A stretch of DNA of 64,000 nucleotides from positions 6,041,501 to 6,105,500 of the forward strand of contig JAWNZC010000351.1 of NCBI GenBank assembly GCA_035771165.1, given 5' to 3'. The position numbers and the translations under genes were made by a program. Of this stretch, positions 57,801-64,000 are shown piece by piece (position 1 is the stretch's first letter; each line of letters starts with the position of its first letter). The DNA is from Paragorgia papillata. Taxonomy: Eukaryota > Cnidaria > Anthozoa > Scleralcyonacea > Coralliidae. The notes beneath the pieces were generated by a model. The model made no database searches and was not told the DNA's origin. It worked only from the letters and a program-made list of their open reading frames with translations.

Positions 57801-59230
57801 ATTATCCGGATCCTTCTTAAGATAGATTCTCGCATGATGTTGTGTACTTTTCGTAGGGGACGTCGCATACATTTTTATTCCATTTTTTTTGACCTCACAC
57901 CACTTTGATCTTTCTTTTTCTCTTTCCTTGCCATTCTCTTCAATCTTGATTTCTCCTTTTCAATTGAAACTAATTATCCCTGCGCAAGATATATTTTAAA
58001 CCCTCTGTTCTCACTGAGATTGTGTTTCCTATTCTTCTTCCCTTTCATTTGTAAGTTTACCGTTAGTTGTTTGGAGTCGTGTTAACTCTGCTACCCCGCC
58101 TCCCCCTTGCCAGAGAGATATTCTCCGTTGATTTCCTTTATTTCTTTCTCAATTTTTCTTACGCACTCCGGTATCCAATTCTTTCGGTTGTTGTTTTATT
58201 GTCGCTCTATGTACGTTGGATTCTTTCGCCAATACCTGGTTGGCTCATTAACATGCAATAAGCTATTGCATATATAATGCAGTTATATAACCACAACAAC
58301 TGACAAGAATTTCCATTTCTTTGGTAGACCACATATTTTTGGCCACTTTATTTAACATTTGTAGATTTCTTTGGGTTGGTGCTGTCTTGGTCCTGGTTTC
58401 CATATTCGATTTGAGAAGTTGCCCGCATGTTCCGAGATATTTTCTAGCCTGCATGATATTTGTTGCTTTCGTCTTCAATATTCTTAGCTGTTGCCATTTC
58501 TTCCGGTGTATAATTTATTTCTTCAAAATTTCAAATTCGTTGGTCTCAGGAGACCCCGCTTCTTCTTGATTGTTGTTAATATTCTGTTCGAAACCTTGTC
58601 TTATTTGATTTTGTTGAAGTAAAACTTCTTCCTCAATCGATTTCTTTCCTGCAAGATTCTGTACCTTTAGTTGATTTGCCCGTACTCGTAAATTATCTTC
58701 GAAAGTCCAGATGTTCATATCCTTTCTTATGCCCATAGCTGCTTGTAGGACTCTATACTTATTTCTTCTTCTTTCCATTGCCGTCCAATGGTGGATTTTC
58801 TCCGTTTCTTAACTTCAAGTGCTTTACTTCTACAGTCCTGTAGGTCTGAGACAACATTGTACTTGTCCATATCTGACCATTTTTGTTCGGTGTTAGTGTA
58901 CCTTCAACCAGAGTTTTTCTTGGCTCTTCCGCTTCGTTCCGCTTGATTGTTTAGTGTTTGTGAATGTTTGAACAGTCACGTTCAAACACTAAATCAAAAT
59001 AATTCCTATAGCTAGATTGTATAATTCAACTCGCGACCTACTTATCCTGAAAGATAAGAGCTCAGTATGCTTACAACCACTTCTTTATTAAGACTCGGGT
59101 GCGATGTTGTAAGGCAGGCTATCGACTAAGACTGCGGAGCTCAGTACCACACGTTCTGCTCTACTAGCCGCGCACAGGTTCTTTCTCTTTCTTCTTTACT
59201 AGTCTTTCTTTCTTTCTTTCGCTTTCTTTT
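54884..59230 (-). mobile_element. R2-type retroelement copy B, full length, many single-base indels
   Basis: This is the second copy of the same subfamily as A, in the same orientation. Readable minus-strand pieces run from the N-terminal region (MGIRKDMNIWTFEDNLRVRA at about 58650-58720) through the reverse transcriptase (LEDVKEKKRNMA equivalent near 57145) to the Cys/His and endonuclease region (about 55400-55850). The 5' end near 59165-59230 enters another (GAAA)n tail. Like A it is broken into many short frames, mainly by indels. Confidence 0.85.
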
Positions 59231-59249
59231 CTGTTTACGTATTTCTCTT

Positions 59250-59456
<207 letters not shown>

Positions 59457-59672
59457 TTTATAATCCATTTAATTAAACAGTTCAGCTTAATTAACAATAT
59501 ATAAAATTTTGGGCCCTAGTGGGTAGCCTATATCTGTTATCCACACAAACCGAAGAAATCTATTTACAAATCATATGATATTTACATAGTTAAAAATTAT
59601 AATAATTTTTTCTTTTTTTGTTATTGTCATAAAATAAGATAAAATAGAAAAAAGTTTAAGAAACAGATGCGG
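59457..59672 (-). mobile_element. R2-type element, severely 5'-truncated 3' end (about 215 bp)
   Basis: It is nearly identical to the 3' UTR of copy C (61231-61449), from the last codons (AAACAGATGCGGC on the plus strand) to the (GAAA)n tail. It lacks the 15-base segment AAAACCCCAGATATA present in C. This is a typical incomplete target-primed insertion. Confidence 0.85.
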
Positions 59673-59692
59673 CTTTCTTTCTTTCTTTCTTT
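59673..59692. repeat. Short (TTTC)n tail of element D
   Basis: Five TTTC units separate the 3' end of element D from the truncated fragment. Confidence 0.85.
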
Positions 59693-60948
59693 TTGACATA
59701 TGTCTATTGTTTCTATCAAATGTCTCGGTTACAGGGAGGGGCAAAGCCAAACTCCTTTCCCCTAATAATACATACCAATGGAATATACATGCAAAATTAA
59801 GCCTAAATATAACAATAATTAATAGGTGTTTTTTCTACAAATAATATAATAAAAGTTTTTAAGAAACCACATGTCCGACAATTCTCACAGCATGCAATAG
59901 GACGGTTCTCTGCATATTGACCAACACGCGCCTGGCAGCTGTTTTGCCCAGTAACTCATTCATTCGTTCTTTTAAATCTCTGTTAAATCCGCCCAAAACA
60001 TCCACAATAATGTTGGACTGTACAACTCTGAATCCTACATGACGTTCTGTCATTTCTCGCCTAACCGTTTTGTACTTCTCCGTTTTACGGCGGTCACTCT
60101 CTTCTCTATTTCGCCAACTAGGACACGCCATTTCCACGATGTTAATTACTTTCTTCTTCTTGTCCGTCATCACCATGTCAGGTCTATTACCTTCTCCTTC
60201 AGCTCGTGCGTCAGTCGTAATGCTGCAATCCCAAATAATTCCAACGTCATCGCTGGTGTAGAAACTAGCTGGCTCTTCCATAAACGCCAGCGGCTTCACT
60301 CCTATGCTATGAATCATTAGTAGTTCACTTAACACCCATTTCAATGCAGCATTGTGTCTCCAAAGATAATGCCTCTGAGCTAGCTCTGGGCATCCTGACA
60401 GGATATGTTCCACAGTTTCAGGATGCTGATGACATTTTTGACATGTCCTATCAATCATTTGTCCCATCATTTCCTCTCTCACTCTTGTTTTGGACAGTTG
60501 TTGGTATATTTCATTCACTGAACAAATGGTGTAAGTTGGTGCAGACTTCCAACTCGTACTCCAGCTAAAGCAGTCTGAAAGCTTGATTGATTCATCCTCC
60601 AGTCTATGTGACACAATGTTTCCTTGCCATTTGCATTCTTTGATTTCCAGTTTTGAACGGTCTGTTTGCGCTTTACCCATAACCAACTTGACTCCTGCTA
60701 CATCTGTGGCAGTGTGGGTACGCTCTTCCGTTGATGTAAATGAAACAACCGGCTCATCACCCAATTCTAAATCGAGTTTCAATTCCCTGGCATGTCTCTT
60801 GGCGTCTTTGAATATCGATCTCCTTCCTTTCCTTTCCTTCACACGCTGGAATCTTGCTACAGCTTGTAGTTTTGGATCCTTGCTGCTCGCAATACGTAAA
60901 GCAGTTTTTATTTTCGTTTCTTTGTAAATCGTGCTCAGTTCTTTGAGA
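59693..60948 (-). mobile_element. Second R2-type subfamily, 5'-truncated copy D with intact C-terminal frame
   Basis: The minus-strand frame down to a stop at 59859 encodes the C-terminal third of an R2-type protein: a KGRRSIFKDAKRHA segment, the Cys-x2-Cys...His...Cys knuckle (CQKCHQHPETVEHILSGC) and a restriction-like endonuclease with NRPDMVM and VEMACPSW. It is related to copy C but clearly a different subfamily. The reverse transcriptase is missing; the 5' edge at about 60948 passes directly into (GAAA)n, which extends the frame by about 95 codons of KERK repeats. Confidence 0.85.
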
Positions 60949-61230
<282 letters not shown>

Positions 61231-61433
61231 TCCATTTAATTAAACAGTTCAGCCTAATTAACAATATATAAAAAACCCCAGATATATAGGGCCCTAGTGG
61301 GTAGCCTATATCTGTTATCCACACAAACCGAAGAAAACTATTTATAAATCATATGATATTTACATAATTAAAAATTATAATAATTTTTTCTTTTTTTGTT
61401 ATTGTCATAAAATAAGATAAAATAGAAAAAAGT

Positions 61434-63464
61434 TTAAGAAACAGATGCGGCGACAGTTGTTTTAAACAAGTTCTTGATCCTTATCGATCCGAACAAGACA
61501 GATCTTTGCATTATCTTTAAAACTCTAATTGTTTCTTGTTTTCCGAGGAGGCACACGAGGTTATCTTGTAGTTCCTTTGAGTACCCACCGAGGGCATCAA
61601 CAATCACATTAATTTGATTTACTTTATAGTTGACATATCTTCTTTTTAGTTCATCACGAACCTCTTGGTATTTCTCTTGTTTTTCTAAGACTTTCTTCTG
61701 TCTATTCGAAATCCACGGGCAGCTAAACTCCACAACCACTATTTCTTTATTTTCATGATCGTTAACGACAACGTCAGGCCTGTTTCCTTGTTCCTGGGCG
61801 TAGAGAACTTGGCTTCCTGTTGATAGTATAGGGACGTCCCAGTAGATGCTTACTTTGTTGTTCTCTACAATCGGCTTTGGGTTTGTAATGTTGTTCCATG
61901 AAGGGACTTTCCTAACAAGTTTATAATGCTTTAGCAAGGAATAGTAGAGGCATTTCATCGCGTTGTTATGGCGATACAAATACTCTGACTGTGTCAGTCT
62001 TGGACATCCAGTCAGTATGTGAGCCACCGTTTCTGGTTTTGTGTTACATAGGCGACATCGGGTATTTGGTACTTCTTGTCCAAGTTTCTGTTGGTAGTAT
62101 ATACGCGTAGGCAGCAGCTGTTGATAAAGTTCCTCGACGTCAGCCACGACGTCAGCCTGGCACTCTGTCCAGTAGTTCAGCCAAGTAAAACAGCATTCAT
62201 TATTCACGGTGTTGTCAGTCCATCGAGTCGTCGTAAAATTTCCTAACCATTTCTGCCCTTCTATTTCTCGTTTTCGCTTGTCCCGGCTTGCTTTCTTCAA
62301 CACTTCTTTTACACTTTCTTCTTTAGTCGCCAATAGTTGCGTTCTATCCTGCGTTGTGTATTTTATTTTCCACCCATGGTTCTCTCTATTATTATTGACT
62401 TCGACACCCAGTTTTGCTGCAAATTTCTCCGCATCTTTCATTATTGATCTTCTGCCTTTCTCTCCTCTTTGTTGGTCGATTTGGGCCACAGCTTGCATCC
62501 TTAAATCATCTGAGGAATACAGGTGTACAGCAGTTTTTATTTTCGTCTCTATATATTCATCCTCTACAGATTTCATACCACGGCCTCCCATGGATCTTGG
62601 CATGTAGAGAAGTGGTACCGACGCCCCAGGGTGTCTTGCGCCAGCATCGGTGAGAATTTTTCTGACTTCTCTATCTAACTCTTGTTGGTCATGCACAGTC
62701 CATTCAGTAGTGCACATGTAGTACGTAAGTGCTGGGATGGCAAACGTATTGGTGGCATGGATCTTTAATGGCTCGGACATAGGAGAGGACCATATTAACC
62801 ACATTCTTTGCAGGAACTCTTTACTGACTTCATTACGAATTAATTTCGAATCATGACAAGTATGTTCATAAATGCCCAGAAATTTATATGGTCTGTCCTT
62901 ACTTACTGCTCTAATTTTTGTAGTTTCATTCAGGTGTAGATCTGGCTGCTCTTCCAGTTTCCCTCTCTTCACATTCATAATGGCACATTTCTTTGCTCCC
63001 CATTCCATGTTCAAATCTTTCATACAGTTTTGTGTTAACTTTAAAACCAGGTGAAGTTTTTTCTCATTTGCAGCAAAGACTTTCAAATCGTCAATAAACA
63101 TCAACTGAGTGATTTTAAGTCTTATTGGTTTACTTAAGATATAGCCATCGGTAGCTCTTATTTTCCAGGCAGCTGGATTGATGTAAATGGTAAAGAGTTT
63201 TGGGCACAGAGAGTCACCTTGCAGTAAGCCTTTTCTAATGGTTACTTTGCTTGATTCTTGCATACCTGCTTTTGTTTTAACTACCAGCGTTATCGAGCAC
63301 TTGGTTACCAATTTCATAATGATGGATATCAAATATTTGGGGAAGCTATGAATTTCTAGAACTTTTCCAAGGATGGTATGATGTACACTGTCGTAGGCTT
63401 TTCGTACATCCACCCAAGCGCATGCCATGTTGCGTTTCTTCTCTTTAAACATCCTCAAGAACAA
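61434..63464 (-). CDS. R2-type ORF, main part: reverse transcriptase palm/thumb, knuckle, endonuclease
   Basis: The frame of 676 codons starts inside the reverse transcriptase. Residues 17-26 hold AWVDVRKAYD (motif A Asp), 79-91 GLLQGDSLCPKLF, 121-126 LMFIDD (the catalytic motif C pair) and 194-198 YKFLG (primer grip). A Cys/His knuckle follows at C470, C473, H482 and C487, then a PD-(D/E)xK-type endonuclease with RPD at 562-564, VVVEFSCPW at 576-584 and KY at 598-599. The protein would nick target DNA and reverse-transcribe the element RNA in the nucleus. The apparent start lies within the fold, so translation must begin upstream, across a one-base frame break. Confidence 0.9.
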   Translation of the reverse strand: MFLRMFKEKKRNMACAWVDVRKAYDSVHHTILGKVLEIHSFPKYLISIIMKLVTKCSITLVVKTKAGMQESSKVTIRKGLLQGDSLCPKLFTIYINPAAWKIRATDGYILSKPIRLKITQLMFIDDLKVFAANEKKLHLVLKLTQNCMKDLNMEWGAKKCAIMNVKRGKLEEQPDLHLNETTKIRAVSKDRPYKFLGIYEHTCHDSKLIRNEVSKEFLQRMWLIWSSPMSEPLKIHATNTFAIPALTYYMCTTEWTVHDQQELDREVRKILTDAGARHPGASVPLLYMPRSMGGRGMKSVEDEYIETKIKTAVHLYSSDDLRMQAVAQIDQQRGEKGRRSIMKDAEKFAAKLGVEVNNNRENHGWKIKYTTQDRTQLLATKEESVKEVLKKASRDKRKREIEGQKWLGNFTTTRWTDNTVNNECCFTWLNYWTECQADVVADVEELYQQLLPTRIYYQQKLGQEVPNTRCRLCNTKPETVAHILTGCPRLTQSEYLYRHNNAMKCLYYSLLKHYKLVRKVPSWNNITNPKPIVENNKVSIYWDVPILSTGSQVLYAQEQGNRPDVVVNDHENKEIVVVEFSCPWISNRQKKVLEKQEKYQEVRDELKRRYVNYKVNQINVIVDALGGYSKELQDNLVCLLGKQETIRVLKIMQRSVLFGSIRIKNLFKTTVAASVS

Positions 63465-63999
63465 TCTTATCTATTAGAAGATTGTCAAGGCAGCCCGAGA
63501 CCTCTTCCTTCGCCCCTCTTTGGTCCTGTTGGAGAAATTCAGGACGCTTTAGGTGGTTGTCAACAATGGGGAGAGTTATTGATGTCATAAGTTTGTATGT
63601 TGTATTTAGGCACGTTATAGGTCTATGATTTGCGGAGCTCCATTCACCGTCTTTAGGGAAAAGTGTTGTTCGCCCCATATTTAGCCATTCTGGCAATGCT
63701 TCATTTTCGTTGATAACAGATTCAATAACTTTTGCCAAATGTCCGTGGAGAGATGTTATTTTCTTTAGCCAATAGTTTGCTATTCCGTCCGGGCCAGGCG
63801 CTGACCAATTATTTTTCTTCTTAATGGCTTGCCTAATTTGTTGTTCTTTAATAGTCATCGAGTCTGTGTTATCAGAATTCTCTCGTACACAGCTTGCCAT
63901 GATTTCTTCAATTTCTTTTAACCACGGGGCACTCGGATTTCCATTTCCCTCAGTTTCCCACATAGGTCGCCAAAACTCCTCAGCCTGTTCTAAGCTTTC
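63445..63999 (-). CDS. R2-type ORF, upstream part: reverse transcriptase fingers (partial)
   Basis: The frame is open from the window edge to a TAA at 63445. It contains NWSAPGPDGIANYWLKK, the WLNMGRTTLFPKDG segment and NHRPITCLNTTYK, the first reverse-transcriptase motifs. It overlaps the main part by about 20 bases in another frame. Copy B has one base fewer at the matching spot (GTTAAA against GTTTAAA), which keeps the two parts in one frame there. The break in C is therefore a one-base gain in a T/A run, a mutation or a sequencing error. Confidence 0.85.
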   Translation of the reverse strand, partial: ESLEQAEEFWRPMWETEGNGNPSAPWLKEIEEIMASCVRENSDNTDSMTIKEQQIRQAIKKKNNWSAPGPDGIANYWLKKITSLHGHLAKVIESVINENEALPEWLNMGRTTLFPKDGEWSSANHRPITCLNTTYKLMTSITLPIVDNHLKRPEFLQQDQRGAKEEVSGCLDNLLIDKIVLEDV

Positions 64000-64000
64000 A

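Larger units (their letters stand above)
61231..64000 (-). mobile_element. R2-type retroelement copy C, best preserved, continues past the window
   Basis: 3' UTR 61231-61433, then a long coding region read through to the window edge with one frame break near 63450. The order is reverse transcriptase, Cys/His knuckle and restriction-like endonuclease, the single-ORF plan of R2/R4-type non-LTR elements. The 5' end is not in the window. Confidence 0.9.

Overview
The window looks like nuclear DNA of an invertebrate animal. It is AT-rich, a receptor tyrosine kinase gene is split by GT-AG introns of 0.1-1.5 kb, and most of the rest is transposon debris. The retroelement families (L2/CR1-type LINEs, endonuclease-bearing R2-type elements), a Rep/HUH-like remnant and the many foldback/MITE families resemble those of anthozoan cnidarians such as corals and octocorals. 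That assignment is inference from pattern recognition; no search was run.

Layout. 1-8.5 kb: a LINE reverse-transcriptase scrap, a 1.5 kb foldback element, the first copy of a duplicated block of about 1.1 kb, a foldback carrying two tRNA-like sequences, and an internally deleted L2-like LINE. 8.5-18.4 kb (minus strand): nine exons of an FGFR/VEGFR-like receptor tyrosine kinase with three Ig-like modules, a transmembrane helix and a complete but unusual kinase domain. Its introns hold MITEs, a tRNA-derived SINE and three tandem hairpins. 18.5-26 kb: repeats, a three-frame CR1/L2-like LINE pseudogene, a RecQ-like helicase scrap and several MITEs. 26-32 kb: mostly featureless, with a LINE C-terminal fragment, an inverted pair of hammerhead-like motifs and a cluster of palindromic ACGTGTT motifs. 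32.4-34.3 kb: an unrecognised 130-codon ORF and a 14-bp minisatellite. 36.5-40.3 kb: hairpin-rich tandem modules, a SINE with a 5S-rRNA-derived head, and a 62-bp satellite.

40.5-42.6 kb carries a second ACGTGTT palindrome cluster directly upstream of the only apparently intact single-exon gene, a FAD-dependent (DAO-type) oxidoreductase. 43.4-48.9 kb: a broken Rep/HUH-like endonuclease domain, MITEs, a 1.3 kb foldback and the second copy of the duplicated block. 49.8-64.0 kb: a head-to-tail train of five minus-strand R2-type (restriction-like-endonuclease) retroelement copies, joined by long (TTTC)n/(GAAA)n tracts.

Only the receptor kinase and the oxidoreductase look like host genes, and nothing shows that they work together. 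The most noteworthy signals are the (GAAA)n-linked retroelement train, the kinase with a Lys-rich N-lobe insertion and altered C-lobe residues, the hairpin modules, the two palindrome clusters and the tRNA-bearing foldback.
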